A stretch of DNA of 55,394 bases from Methylobacterium oryzihabitans (lineage in GTDB: Bacteria; Pseudomonadota; Alphaproteobacteria; Rhizobiales; Beijerinckiaceae), in NCBI RefSeq assembly GCF_004004555.2, contig NZ_SACP01000039.1:1-55394 (forward strand). Reading direction: 5' to 3'. Under the pieces are notes generated by a model. It was not told the origin of the DNA. It searched no databases and saw nothing but the letters and a program-made list of their open reading frames with translations. Both the position numbers and the translations under genes were made by a program. This document shows positions 7,847 through 16,455 of the stretch, piece by piece. Position 1 is the first letter of the stretch. Each line of letters begins with the position of its first letter.

Positions 7847-8662
7847 TTAGCCCGCGAGTTCCCGCGCCCGGCGCTGCGCCGCCGCCACCGCCTCGCGCAT
7901 CAGGGGGGCAAGGCCGTCGCCGGCCATCAGCACGCCGAGCGCCGCCGCGGTGGTGCCGCCGGGGGAGGTCACGTTCCGGCGCAGCTCCGCCGCCTCGGCC
8001 GCGCTGCGGCCCAGCAGTTCGCCCGCCCCCGCGACGGTCTGCCGGGCGAGGCGCGCGGCGGTCTCCGGGGGCAGGCCCGCGGCGACGCCCGCCTCGGCCA
8101 GGGTCTCGGCGAGGAGGAACACGTAGGCCGGGCCGGAGCCCGACACGGCCGTCACGGCGTCGATCAGCCCCTCGTCGACGACCCATTCGACGAGGCCGTT
8201 GGCCGAGAGCAGCGCGTCGGCGGTGCGGCGCTGGTCCGCGCTCACCTCCGGGCTCGCGACCGCCCCGGTGGCGCCGCGGCCGATGCTCGCCGGCAGGTTC
8301 GGCATCGCCCGCACCACCGCCCGCGCCCGCGGCAGGCGGCCCTTCAGGTCGGCGATGGTCTTGCCGGCCAGGACCGAGACCACGAGGGTGCCGGGCCCGG
8401 CGAGCGGCGCCACCGCGCCGGCGGCGGCGTCGAGGCCCTGCGGCTTGACCGCGAGCACCACGGCGTCGGGCTCGCCCGCGCCGGCGGGGTCGAGCCTCAC
8501 GCCGCGCGCGGCCCAGGCCTCCGCGGCCTCGGGCGGGAGGCCCGGATCGATCACGGTGACGCGGGCGGGCTCCAGCCCGGCGGCGAGCCAGCCGTCGAGC
8601 ATCGCCCCGCCCATCTTGCCGGCCCCGACCAGGACGAGGGAGGCGGGCAGGGCGGGGCTCAC
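7847..8662 (-). CDS. proC: Pyrroline-5-carboxylate reductase
   Basis: The 271-residue protein reduces 1-pyrroline-5-carboxylate to L-proline with NAD(P)H, the last step of proline synthesis. The Rossmann motif VGAGKMGGAML is at residues 11-21, AVKPQ near 72, and the C-terminal substrate/dimer signature AVSGSGPAYVFLLAE and NVTSPGGTTAAAL are both intact. The start is GTG 8662, which overlaps the TGA of the upstream YbjN-like gene (GTGA), so the two are probably translationally coupled. Length is normal for ProC. Confidence 0.95.
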   Translation of the reverse strand: MSPALPASLVLVGAGKMGGAMLDGWLAAGLEPARVTVIDPGLPPEAAEAWAARGVRLDPAGAGEPDAVVLAVKPQGLDAAAGAVAPLAGPGTLVVSVLAGKTIADLKGRLPRARAVVRAMPNLPASIGRGATGAVASPEVSADQRRTADALLSANGLVEWVVDEGLIDAVTAVSGSGPAYVFLLAETLAEAGVAAGLPPETAARLARQTVAGAGELLGRSAAEAAELRRNVTSPGGTTAAALGVLMAGDGLAPLMREAVAAAQRRARELAG

Positions 8663-9162
8663 GCCTCGCCCTCGGTCTCGAACAGCACCGCGTCGAGGGA
8701 TTCGCGGGCCGACTTGCCGGCCCAGATCACGAACTGGAACGCCTGGAAGTAGCGCTCGCAGGCCTCGACGGCGGATTTGAGCATCATCTCGCACTGGCGC
8801 TGGGTCGGCTCGGCGCCGCCGGTGAGCAGCAGGGCGTGGCGGAACATCACCACGTCCTCGCTGTTCCACAGGTCGAAATGCCCGATCCAGAGCTGCTCGT
8901 TGATGAGCGAGAGCAGCCGCAGCACCTCGTTGCGCCGGCGCTCCGGCACCCGCAGGTCGAAGGCCGAGGCGACGTGCAGCGCCTCCATGTCGCCGATCCA
9001 GGTATAGGCGACGTGGTACTCGGCCCACTGGCCGGCCACGCTGATCGACATCTCGTCCGCCTCGGCGCGGTCGAAGGCCCAGTCCTGCCCCGAGGCGAGC
9101 CGTTCGACGACGTCGAGCGGATGCTCGGCACGGTCCGGATCGTCGATCTGAAGAGGGTTCAT
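8659..9162 (-). CDS. YbjN domain-containing protein
   Basis: A 167-residue soluble protein with the YbjN fold pattern: GQWAEYHVAYTWIGDMEALHVASAFDLRVP, then LLSLINEQLWIGHFDLW and VMFRHALLL, shown here in pieces. YbjN proteins are putative sensory-transduction or chaperone-like proteins of unclear biochemical role, and one lies directly upstream of proC in many Rhizobiales. ATG 9162 was chosen because upstream in-frame sequence is Arg-rich and not YbjN-like. The stop overlaps the proC start. Confidence 0.8.
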   Translation of the reverse strand: MNPLQIDDPDRAEHPLDVVERLASGQDWAFDRAEADEMSISVAGQWAEYHVAYTWIGDMEALHVASAFDLRVPERRRNEVLRLLSLINEQLWIGHFDLWNSEDVVMFRHALLLTGGAEPTQRQCEMMLKSAVEACERYFQAFQFVIWAGKSARESLDAVLFETEGEA

Positions 9163-9329
9163 GGCGGTCCAAACTTGGCTCGTCCGGGCAGGAGAGCGAT
9201 GCGTCATGCGGCGATGAGCCGTGCCGGTCTCGGGCCGATCGAAATCTTCGCACCTCGTGCGCGGATCAGCGACAAGCTTAAGCCTACGACGTCTCTCCAC
9301 GAGCGGGGGGCGAATCAGGGCGTGACCCA

Positions 9330-9358
9330 CTATAGCCCGGGCGACTCCGCCGGCTCAA
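9330..9358 (-). promoter_or_regulatory. Sigma-70 type promoter for the YbjN-proC operon
   Basis: On the minus strand TTGAGC (9353-9358) is followed after exactly 17 bases by CTATAG (9330-9335). Transcription would start near 9323 and leave a leader of about 160 bases before ATG 9162. The match is good for an alphaproteobacterial housekeeping promoter, but it was found by eye only. Nothing else was recognised in the 332-base gap 9163-9494. Confidence 0.5.
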
Positions 9359-9494
9359 AGCGGAAACCCCGGCCCGGCACCGCGGGAGGGGGGTCTATCC
9401 ACCGAAGCTTCCTGTGCATGGCCGGCCCGCCTCCGGGACGTCGACGGAACGTCCGTGCGGGATCCCGCGCGGGGTCGGGATTCCCGCGTCCGGG

Positions 9495-9800
9495 TCAGGC
9501 GCCGGCGGTGGTGCCCCGGGCCCGGGTCGGCTTGGTGTCCGGCTTGACATCCACCTTGCCGCCGGCCGCCTCCAGGGCCGCGACCCGGGCCGCCAGGGCC
9601 TCGTTCTGGGTGCGCAGGGCGGAGACGAGGTCGCGCAGCACGTCGACCTCCTCGCGGGTCGCCACGTCGAGGTCGCGCAGCACGCGCTCCATCTGGGCCC
9701 GGACCATCGTCTCGGCCTCGCGGCGCACCCCCTGGGCGGCCCCGGCGGCGTCGGTCATCAGGCGGGCGAAGTCGTCGAACAGCCGGTTCTGGCTCTGCAT
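9495..9800 (-). CDS. ubiK: UbiK / BMFP accessory factor
   Basis: A 101-residue protein starting MQSQNRLFDDFARLMTDAAG, the typical opening of the BMFP (YqiC/UbiK) family: an amphipathic N-terminal helix followed by a coiled coil (VLRDLDVATREEVDVLRDLV..LRTQNEALAARVAALE) and a disordered Lys/Pro tail. UbiK assists ubiquinone biosynthesis enzymes and promotes membrane fusion in vitro. ATG 9800 is the start expected from the family. It is divergent from the response-regulator gene at 10009. Confidence 0.85.
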   Translation of the reverse strand: MQSQNRLFDDFARLMTDAAGAAQGVRREAETMVRAQMERVLRDLDVATREEVDVLRDLVSALRTQNEALAARVAALEAAGGKVDVKPDTKPTRARGTTAGA

Positions 9801-10008
9801 GGCGGGTCTCCAGGGTGGCGGGCGGATGCCCGGTGCGGGCTCTACGGCCCGCGCTCGCCGCCCACGGGTAACCCGCCCGGCCGCCGCGATCCAGCCGGGG
9901 CCTTCCGCGGCAGCAACAACCGGAATCACTTTCGCGCCTTCAAGCGGCGGCGCGGCTGCGGCATAGTCCCGGCCCGGACACCCCTCCGCCCGGCAGCCCG
10001 CGCAACCC

Positions 10009-10734
10009 ATGACGGCCAGCCCCCACATCCTCGTCGTCGAGGACGACCGGGAGATCAGCACCCTCGTCGCGCGCTACCTGCGCGGCAACGACCTGCGGGT
10101 GTCGCAGGCCGGCGACGGGCGCGAGATGGACCGGGTGCTCGCCGACGCGCGGGTCGACCTCATCGTCCTCGACCTGATGCTGCCCGGCGAGGACGGGCTG
10201 AGCATCTGCCGCCGGCTGCGGGCGATCTCGTCGGTGCCGATCCTGATGCTCACCGCCAAGGGCGAGGAGGTCGACCGCATCGTCGGGCTGGAGATCGGCG
10301 CGGACGACTACCTCGCCAAGCCGTTCAACCCGCGCGAGCTGCTCGCCCGCATCCGGGCGATCCTGCGCCGGGGCGGCGGCCCGGCCGGGCTCGACGACGG
10401 CGTGCGGCGCTTCGGCTTCTGCGGCTTCGTGCTCGATTCCGGCCTGCGCCAGCTCCTCGACCCGGACGGGGCCCAGGTCTCCCTCACCGGCGCCGAGTTC
10501 GACCTGCTGCACGCGCTGTGCCTGCGCCCGGGCCGGGTCCTGTCCCGCGACCAGCTCCTCGACCTGACCCAGGGGCGGGCGCCGGGCCCGTTCGAGCGCA
10601 GCATCGACGTGCTCGTCAGCCGCATCCGCCAGAAGATCGAGCGCGATCCGCGCAACCCAGAGATGATCAAGACGATCCGCTCGGGCGGCTACCTGTTCAC
10701 GCCGGCGGTCACCGCCGGCCTCGCCGAGGCGTGA
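10009..10734 (+). CDS. OmpR/PhoB-family response regulator
   Basis: A 241-residue two-domain regulator. The receiver (1-120) has the acidic pair EDD (11-13), phospho-acceptor Asp55 in VLDLMLPGEDG, switch Thr82 and Lys104 in AKPF. The C-terminal winged helix (about 140-235) includes LTGAEFDLLHAL, RVLSRDQLLDLT and ERSIDVLVSRIRQKIE. The following kinase gene begins within its stop codon, so the pair is one operon. The stimulus and target genes are not evident. Confidence 0.93.
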   Translation: MTASPHILVVEDDREISTLVARYLRGNDLRVSQAGDGREMDRVLADARVDLIVLDLMLPGEDGLSICRRLRAISSVPILMLTAKGEEVDRIVGLEIGADDYLAKPFNPRELLARIRAILRRGGGPAGLDDGVRRFGFCGFVLDSGLRQLLDPDGAQVSLTGAEFDLLHALCLRPGRVLSRDQLLDLTQGRAPGPFERSIDVLVSRIRQKIERDPRNPEMIKTIRSGGYLFTPAVTAGLAEA

Positions 10735-12128
10735 GAGAGGCCGCGCCTCCGGGTCCGGGATCCGGCGCGACCGCCTTGCGCCGGCTGCTGCCGCGGCGCA
10801 TCGCCGGGCAGATCACCGTCCTGGTCGTGGCCTCGATCGTCGTCGCCCACCTGCTGCTGTGGGTGCCGTTCCTGCTGCTGCGGCCGGATGCCCGCGCCCT
10901 CGACGAGCGCCCGGGCGCGCCCGGCAACCGCCTCGTCGCCCTCGTCCACGTCATCGCGGCGGCGCCGGCGGACCAGCGCCCGCTCCTCGTCGCGGCGGCC
11001 CAGCGCGGGGTCGCGGCGGTCGACCTCGCGCTGCTGGCGCACGACGTGCCGCCGCCGGAGCCGACCCCCTCGCCGTGGCCGCCGGAGCCCCCGGAGGTCG
11101 CCGAGATCCGCGCCGCCCTCGGCGACGGCTACACCGTCGAGGCCGAGCCCGGCGAGCCGCCGCCGGCGCCGATGCGGCTGCGCATCGTCGGTCCCGACGA
11201 CCTGCGCGTGGAGGCGCAGTTGCCGCCGCCCCGCCACCGCCGCCCGCCGATCACCGGCTTCGTGCTGAGCACCCTGGCGTTTCTCGCGCTCTCGCTGGCG
11301 CTGCTCTCGGTCTGGGCCGCCCGCGCCCTCACCGCGCCGCTCGGCCGGCTCGCCCACGCCGCCGAGGCGTTCGGGCGCGAGGCCGATCCCGCGCCGCTGC
11401 CGGAATCCGGCCCCGAGGAGGTTCTGGCGGCCTCGCGGGCGCTCGGGCGGATGCGGGCCCGGGTCAGCCGCCTCCTCGACGACCGCACCCACATGCTGGC
11501 GGCGATCAGCCACGACCTGCGCACGCCGATCACCCGCCTGCGCCTGCGGGCCGAGTTCCTGGAGGACGAGGTGCTGCGCGGTCAGATCCTGGCCGACCTC
11601 GCCCAGATGAACGCCCTGGTCGATGCCGCCCTGTCCTTCGTGCGCGACGGCGGGCCGCGCACCAGCTCGGCGCTCGTCGACCTCGCCTCGCTGGTCCAGA
11701 CGGTGTGCGACGGCTTCTCGGACATCGGCCAGGACGTGCGCGCCGAGGACCTGCATCCGGCCCTGACCCGGGGCTCGGCCGAGGCGCTGCAGCGGGCGCT
11801 CATCAACCTCGTCGACAACGCGGTGAAGTATGGCAGCGGCGCGGTGGTGCGCCTCGCCCCGGCGCGGGAGGGCGAGGTCGCGGTCGAGGTGCTCGACGAG
11901 GGGCCGGGCATCCCGGAGGAGGAGCGCGCCGCGATGCTCCGGCCCTTCGTGCGCGGCGACCGCGCCCGTACCCTCGGCGGCACCGGCGGCTTCGGCCTCG
12001 GACTGGCGATCGCTCACGCCATCGCCGAGGCCCATGGCGGCCGGCTGGTGCTGGAGAACCGCACGCCGCGGGGGCTGCGGGCGCTGCTGCGGCTGCCTGC
12101 CGTGGCGCCGGCGCCCCGCGGGGGGTGA
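10731..12128 (+). CDS. Membrane sensor histidine kinase (EnvZ-like)
   Basis: Starting at GTG 10731, four bases before the end of the regulator gene (GTGA overlap), this encodes 465 residues. Membrane helices lie near 27-50 and 175-199 and enclose a periplasmic domain that is Pro-rich around 108-125. A HAMP region follows, then the H-box AAISHDLRTPITRL with phospho-His261, an N-box (LINLVDNAVKYG), and G-boxes (DEGPGIP, GGFGLGLAI). All catalytic motifs look intact. The sensed signal cannot be read from the sequence. Confidence 0.92.
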   Translation: MREAAPPGPGSGATALRRLLPRRIAGQITVLVVASIVVAHLLLWVPFLLLRPDARALDERPGAPGNRLVALVHVIAAAPADQRPLLVAAAQRGVAAVDLALLAHDVPPPEPTPSPWPPEPPEVAEIRAALGDGYTVEAEPGEPPPAPMRLRIVGPDDLRVEAQLPPPRHRRPPITGFVLSTLAFLALSLALLSVWAARALTAPLGRLAHAAEAFGREADPAPLPESGPEEVLAASRALGRMRARVSRLLDDRTHMLAAISHDLRTPITRLRLRAEFLEDEVLRGQILADLAQMNALVDAALSFVRDGGPRTSSALVDLASLVQTVCDGFSDIGQDVRAEDLHPALTRGSAEALQRALINLVDNAVKYGSGAVVRLAPAREGEVAVEVLDEGPGIPEEERAAMLRPFVRGDRARTLGGTGGFGLGLAIAHAIAEAHGGRLVLENRTPRGLRALLRLPAVAPAPRGG

Positions 12129-12153
12129 GGCGGAGGCCGGGCGCTACCGCCAG

Positions 12154-12358
12154 ACCCTCCCCCCTCCGCGGGGGAGAGTGCCCGGCGGAGGCCGGGCGGG
12201 CCGGGACGAAGTCCCGCAAGAGGGGACCGCGACGGTTCAGGATGAGGTAGGTTTCATGACGGTCGCGATCTCTCCGGAGCCTTGGTTCCCCTCTCGGCGG
12301 GACTTCGTCCCGCTGCGCTCACTCCGTTCGCCACCGTCCCCCGCAGAGGGGGGAGGGT
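12154..12358. repeat. Family D intergenic repeat, copy 2
   Basis: A 205-base relative of the element at 4430-4615 between the convergent ends of the kinase and aceE genes. It has ACCCTCCCCCCTCCGCGGGG at the left and CCCCCGCAGAGGGGGGAGGGT at the right. Internally it shares GCCCGGCGGAGGCCGGGCGG and CGGCGGGACTTCGTCCCGC. Relative to copy 1 it carries an extra CCGGGACGAAGTCCCG palindrome. Confidence 0.75.
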
Positions 12359-12397
12359 TCGCGCCGAGCGCGCAGCGAGATGCCCCGGCCCCGCCCC

Positions 12398-15130
12398 TCA
12401 CACCGTCCACGGCGCCGGGGCGTCGGTGCGCAGGCCGTAGCGGGCCACCGCCTCGCCGACCCGGTGGCGCTCGATCGTGCCGGTCTCGGCGAGCGCCGCG
12501 AGGGCCGCGACCACGACGTGGTGGCGCGAGACCTCGAAGAACGCCCGGAGGGCGCTCCGGGTGTCGCTGCGGCCGAAGCCGTCGGTGCCGAGCGCCACGA
12601 ACCGCGCCGGCACGTAGGACGCGATGAGCTGCGGGTAGGCGCGGACGTAGTCGGTCGCGGCGACCACCGGGGCCGGGCCGGCCAGCGCCTCGGCGACGAG
12701 GCTGCGCCGGGGCGACGCCTCGAACATCGCCGCGCGCTCGGCCTCGCGGGCGTCGCGGGCGAGTTCGCTGAAGCTCGTGACGCTGTGGACCTCGGAGGCG
12801 AGGCCCCAGTCCGAGGCGAGCAGCCCCGCCGCCGCGATCACCTCGGGCAGGATCGCCCCGGAGCCGAGCAGCCGCACCGCCGCCTCGCCCTCGCCGTAGC
12901 CGGAAAAGCGGTACATCCCGCGGATGATGCTGTCCCGCGCGCCCTCCGGCATCGAGGGCTGGGCGTAGTTCTCGTTCATCGCCGTGACGTAGTAGAACTC
13001 GTCCCGGTCCTCCTCCATCATCGCCCGGGCGCCGTGGTCGAGGATCACCGCCATCTCGTAGGCGAAGGCCGGGTCGTAGGCGCGGCAGTTCGGGATCGTC
13101 GAGGCGACGAGGTGGCTCGACCCGTCCTGGTGCTGGAGGCCCTCGCCGCCGAGGGTGGTGCGGCCCGCCGTGGCGCCGATGAGGAAGCCGCGCGCCCGCT
13201 GGTCGGCCGCCGCCCAGATCAGGTCGCCGACCCGCTGGAAGCCGAACATCGAGTAGTAGATGTAGACCGGCAGCATCGCCAGCCCGTGGACGCTGTAGGC
13301 GGTCGCCGCCGCGACCCAGGACGACAGCGCGCCGGCTTCCGTGATGCCCTCCTCGAGCAACTGCCCGTCGCGGGCCTCCTTGTAGTACAGCATCGAGCCG
13401 GCATCCTCGGGCTCGTAGAGCTGGCCGACCGGCGAGTAGATGCCGACCTGCCGAAACAGGTTGGCCATGCCGAAGGTGCGGGCCTCGTCGGCGACGATCG
13501 GCACGATCCGCGGGCCGAGCTCGCGGTTCTTGAGCAGCGCGCCGAGCACCCGGACCGCCGCGGTCGTGGTCGACATCTCCTTGCCGGCGGCGTCGAGCGC
13601 GAAGCCGGCATAGCTCTCCAGCGCCGGCACCGGGACGTGGGGGGCGGTGCGCCGGCGCCGCGGTAGCGGACCGCCTAGCGCCTCGCGCCGCTCGCGCAGG
13701 TAGCGCAGCTCGCGGCTGTCCTCGGCCGGCCGGTAGAAGTCCAGCGCCTCGACCTGCCCGTCCGTCAGCGGCAGGGCGAAACGATCGCGGAACGCCTTGA
13801 GGGCGTCGAGGTCGAGCTTCTTGGCCTGGTGGGCGGTCATGCGCGACTCGCCGGCGCCGCCCATGCCGTAGCCCTTCTTGGTCTTGGCCAGGATCACGGT
13901 CGGGCGGCCCTTGGTCGCCTTGGCCGCCGCGAAGGCCGCGTAGAGCTTGCGGAAGTCGTGCCCGCCGCGCTTGAGCCGGTCGACCTCGACGTCGGACATG
14001 TGGGCGACCAGCGCCTTGACCTCGTCGTCCTCGCCGAAGAAGTGGGCGAGGTTGTAGGCGCCGTCCTTGGCGCCGAGGGTCTGGTACTTGCCGTCGACGG
14101 TGGCGGCGAAGCGGCGCAGCAGGGAGTGGTTGGTGTCGCGGGCGAAGATCGCGTCCCACTCCGAGCCCCACAGCACCTTGACGACGTTCCAGCCGGCGCC
14201 GCGGAAGACGCTCTCGAGTTCCTGGATGATCTGGCCGTTGCCGCGCACCGGCCCGTCGAGGCGCTGGAGGTTGCAGTTGATGACGAAGGTGAGGTTGTCG
14301 AGTTTCTCCCGCGCCGCCAGCGTCAGGGCGCCGACCGATTCCGGCTCGTCCATCTCGCCGTCGCCGAACACGCCCCAGACGTGGCGCCCGGCGGTGTCGG
14401 CGAGCCCGCGGTCGTCGAGGTAGCGCATGAAGCGCGCCTGATAGATCGCGTTGATCGGCCCGATCCCCATCGAGCCGGTCGGCACCTGCCAGAAGTCGGG
14501 CATCAGCCACGGATGCGGGTAGGAGCACAGGCCCTCGCCGGCGATCTCCTGGCGGTAGTGCTTCAGGTTGGTCTCGGACAGCCGCCCTTCGAGGAAGGCG
14601 CGGGCGTAGACACCGGGCGCCGAATGCGGCTGGAAGAACACGAGGTCGCCGTTGCCGCTCTCGCCGCCGCCCTGGAAGAAGTGGTTGAACCCGACCTCGA
14701 ACAGCTCCGCCGCCGAGGCGTAGCTGGCGACGTGGCCGCCGAGCTCGCCGTAGGCCATGTTGGCCCGCACCACCATCGCCAGCGCGTTCCAGCGCATGAT
14801 CGAGGTCAGGCGCTCCTCGGTGTCGAGGTCGCCCGGATAGGGCGGCTGCTTCTCCAGCGGGATGCTGTTGCGGTAGGGCGAGTAGGGCGGCGCCTCGTCG
14901 ACGACGCCGATCTCCTTGGCCTTCCGGTCGAGCTGGTCGAGCAGGAAGCGGGCGCGGGCGGCGCCGGACTGGCGCAGCACCGATTCGAGCGAGGCGAGCC
15001 AGTCGGCGGTCTCGACCGGGTCGGGATCGGCGATCCCGCGCGGGCCCGTCACCGGCCGGTTGGCGTTGGCCGGCACCGGGCCGCCGGCCTCCGGCTGCGA
15101 ACCGGGATTGGGCTTGGCGCTCGCGGTCAT
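12398..15130 (-). CDS. aceE: Pyruvate dehydrogenase E1, homodimeric (AceE) type
   Basis: The 910-residue enzyme decarboxylates pyruvate with thiamine diphosphate and passes the acetyl group to lipoyl-E2. Family landmarks include the N-terminal RWNALAMVVRANM and GGHVASYASAAELFEVGFNHFF regions, the ThDP-binding GDGEMDEPES, FVINCNLQRLDGPVRGN, KGYGMG, and the C-terminal transketolase-like parts (PVYIYYSMFGFQRVGDL, GEGLQHQDGSSH). Length is close to E. coli AceE. It is transcribed away from its partner aceF, with a kinase system and proC between, an unusual split. A family A repeat sits in its upstream region. Confidence 0.95.
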   Translation of the reverse strand: MTASAKPNPGSQPEAGGPVPANANRPVTGPRGIADPDPVETADWLASLESVLRQSGAARARFLLDQLDRKAKEIGVVDEAPPYSPYRNSIPLEKQPPYPGDLDTEERLTSIMRWNALAMVVRANMAYGELGGHVASYASAAELFEVGFNHFFQGGGESGNGDLVFFQPHSAPGVYARAFLEGRLSETNLKHYRQEIAGEGLCSYPHPWLMPDFWQVPTGSMGIGPINAIYQARFMRYLDDRGLADTAGRHVWGVFGDGEMDEPESVGALTLAAREKLDNLTFVINCNLQRLDGPVRGNGQIIQELESVFRGAGWNVVKVLWGSEWDAIFARDTNHSLLRRFAATVDGKYQTLGAKDGAYNLAHFFGEDDEVKALVAHMSDVEVDRLKRGGHDFRKLYAAFAAAKATKGRPTVILAKTKKGYGMGGAGESRMTAHQAKKLDLDALKAFRDRFALPLTDGQVEALDFYRPAEDSRELRYLRERREALGGPLPRRRRTAPHVPVPALESYAGFALDAAGKEMSTTTAAVRVLGALLKNRELGPRIVPIVADEARTFGMANLFRQVGIYSPVGQLYEPEDAGSMLYYKEARDGQLLEEGITEAGALSSWVAAATAYSVHGLAMLPVYIYYSMFGFQRVGDLIWAAADQRARGFLIGATAGRTTLGGEGLQHQDGSSHLVASTIPNCRAYDPAFAYEMAVILDHGARAMMEEDRDEFYYVTAMNENYAQPSMPEGARDSIIRGMYRFSGYGEGEAAVRLLGSGAILPEVIAAAGLLASDWGLASEVHSVTSFSELARDAREAERAAMFEASPRRSLVAEALAGPAPVVAATDYVRAYPQLIASYVPARFVALGTDGFGRSDTRSALRAFFEVSRHHVVVAALAALAETGTIERHRVGEAVARYGLRTDAPAPWTV

Positions 15131-15256
15131 CGGTCGGTCCTCCCAGGTCGTCGGCGCGCCTGCGGCGCGCGGTCGTTGCCTCCATCTGCCGCCAACCGGG
15201 CCGGTCGCGCAATCCGCGCCCGCGCCGCCCCGCCCCGGCGGCGGAACATGCCGCAG

Positions 15257-15470
15257 GCCCAGGGTGATCGCTTAAAAGCGATTGCCCTGGGCTTTTTGCT
15301 CGGCCTCAAGCGCCGGCGTTCGCATTCGCTCACTTGGCTTTCGCTCCGCTCTGCGTTCGAGCGGACATGCGTCCTCTCGAACCCGCTCCGCGGGGTGCTC
15401 TTCGCACCCGCCATCGAGCGTCGCCCTGCGGGCGCCCGCAGGGCAATCGCTCCAGAGCGATTGCCCTGGC
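15257..15470. repeat. Family A composite repeat, copy 1
   Basis: A 214-base element in the 453-base gap between the divergent aceE and plsC genes. The left hairpin (15257-15293) has arms GCCCAGGG..ATCGCTT and AAGCGAT..CCCTGGGC; the right hairpin has arms GGGCAATCGCT and AGCGATTGCCC. The core carries GGCCTCAAGCGCCGGC, CTTTCGCTCCGCTCTGCG, GACATGCGTCC, CCCGCTCCGCGGGG and the palindrome GCCCTGCGGGCGCCCGCAGG. Related copies are at 33756, 43574 and 46856. No other feature was seen in 15131-15256 or 15471-15583 apart from presumed promoters. Confidence 0.8.
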
Positions 15471-15583
15471 CGCAAGCTGCCCCGCAGTGGCCGCCGCCGG
15501 CCCGCCGCGCTATGGGACGGGCCGCCACCACGGCTTTACGGCCCCGCCCGCGCCGGCGCGGGGGCCGCGCCCCAGGGACCGTC

Positions 15584-16342
15584 ATGCTTCTCGTCCGCTC
15601 GCTCCTGTTCAACCTCGCCTTCTACCTCATGACCGCCGCGATCATGATCGCCGGCCTGCCGACCCTGGCGAGCCGCCGCGGCGTGCTGTGGACGGCGCGG
15701 ACCTGGGCGCGGGCGACCCTGGTGCTGCTGCGGGCGATCTGCGGCATCCGGGTCGAGTTCCGCGGGCTCGCGCACATCCCGCCGGGCGGCGTCCTGGTGG
15801 CGGCCAAGCACCAGTCGGCGCTGGAGACGATCGCGCTCGTCGCGGTACTCGACAACTTCGCCTACATCCTCAAGCGCGAGTTGCTGTGGCTGCCGCTGTT
15901 CGGCTGGTTCCTCAGCCGCAGCGAGATGGTGGCGATCGACCGCTCCAAGGGCTCGCGGGCGCTGGTGCTGATGAACGAGGAGGCGGCGCGGGCGATGCGC
16001 GACGGCCGCCGCCTCATCATCTTCCCGGAGGGCACCCGCCGCCCGGCCGGCGCCGCCCCGGCCTACAAGTTCGGCGTCGCCCATCTCTACGACCGGCTCG
16101 GGGTGCCGTGCCTGCCGGTCGCCCTCAACACCGGCCTGTTCTGGCCGCGCAACCGGCTGGCGCGCCATCCCGGCACCGCAATCATCGAGTTCCTGCCGCC
16201 GATCCCGCCGGGCCTGCCGCGGGCGGCCTTCTTCCAGGAGGTGCAGGACCGGATCGAGGCCGCCTCCGACGCCCTGCTGCCGCCGGGCTTCCCGCGGCCG
16301 GCGCCGCAGGGGGCCGCCCGCGGGCCGGCGACCGCCGGATGA
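15584..16342 (+). CDS. Lysophospholipid (1-acyl-glycerol-3-phosphate) acyltransferase, PlsC family
   Basis: A 252-residue membrane protein with an N-terminal hydrophobic helix (4-26) and a PlsC domain. Motif I reads KHQSALET, an HX4E form (His76, Glu81) instead of the common HX4D; HX4E is known from other PlsC-like proteins. Motif III is FPEGTRRP, and PCLPVALNTG matches motif IV. The expected reaction is acylation of lysophosphatidic acid to phosphatidic acid. ATG 15584 directly precedes the hydrophobic helix; upstream in-frame sequence is repeat DNA. Confidence 0.88.
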   Translation: MLLVRSLLFNLAFYLMTAAIMIAGLPTLASRRGVLWTARTWARATLVLLRAICGIRVEFRGLAHIPPGGVLVAAKHQSALETIALVAVLDNFAYILKRELLWLPLFGWFLSRSEMVAIDRSKGSRALVLMNEEAARAMRDGRRLIIFPEGTRRPAGAAPAYKFGVAHLYDRLGVPCLPVALNTGLFWPRNRLARHPGTAIIEFLPPIPPGLPRAAFFQEVQDRIEAASDALLPPGFPRPAPQGAARGPATAG

Positions 16343-16455
16343 GCGTCGGCTGACCGCCGGATGAACTCTCGGTAATCCCGCAACGATCTGATTTTCCTGC
16401 GCGTTTTCCCTGCATCCACGATGGCGTGGTGTCCACAGGGACGTGGGAGACGACA

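Noticed and set aside
12237..15212. A 991-residue minus-strand frame overlapping aceE
   Set aside because: It is in a different frame from the well-matched AceE sequence and has no motifs; it is a GC-rich shadow frame.
13829..15583. A possible long N-terminal extension of the PlsC-like protein
   Set aside because: The in-frame upstream sequence runs antisense through aceE and the family A repeat. The acyltransferase fold begins at ATG 15584.
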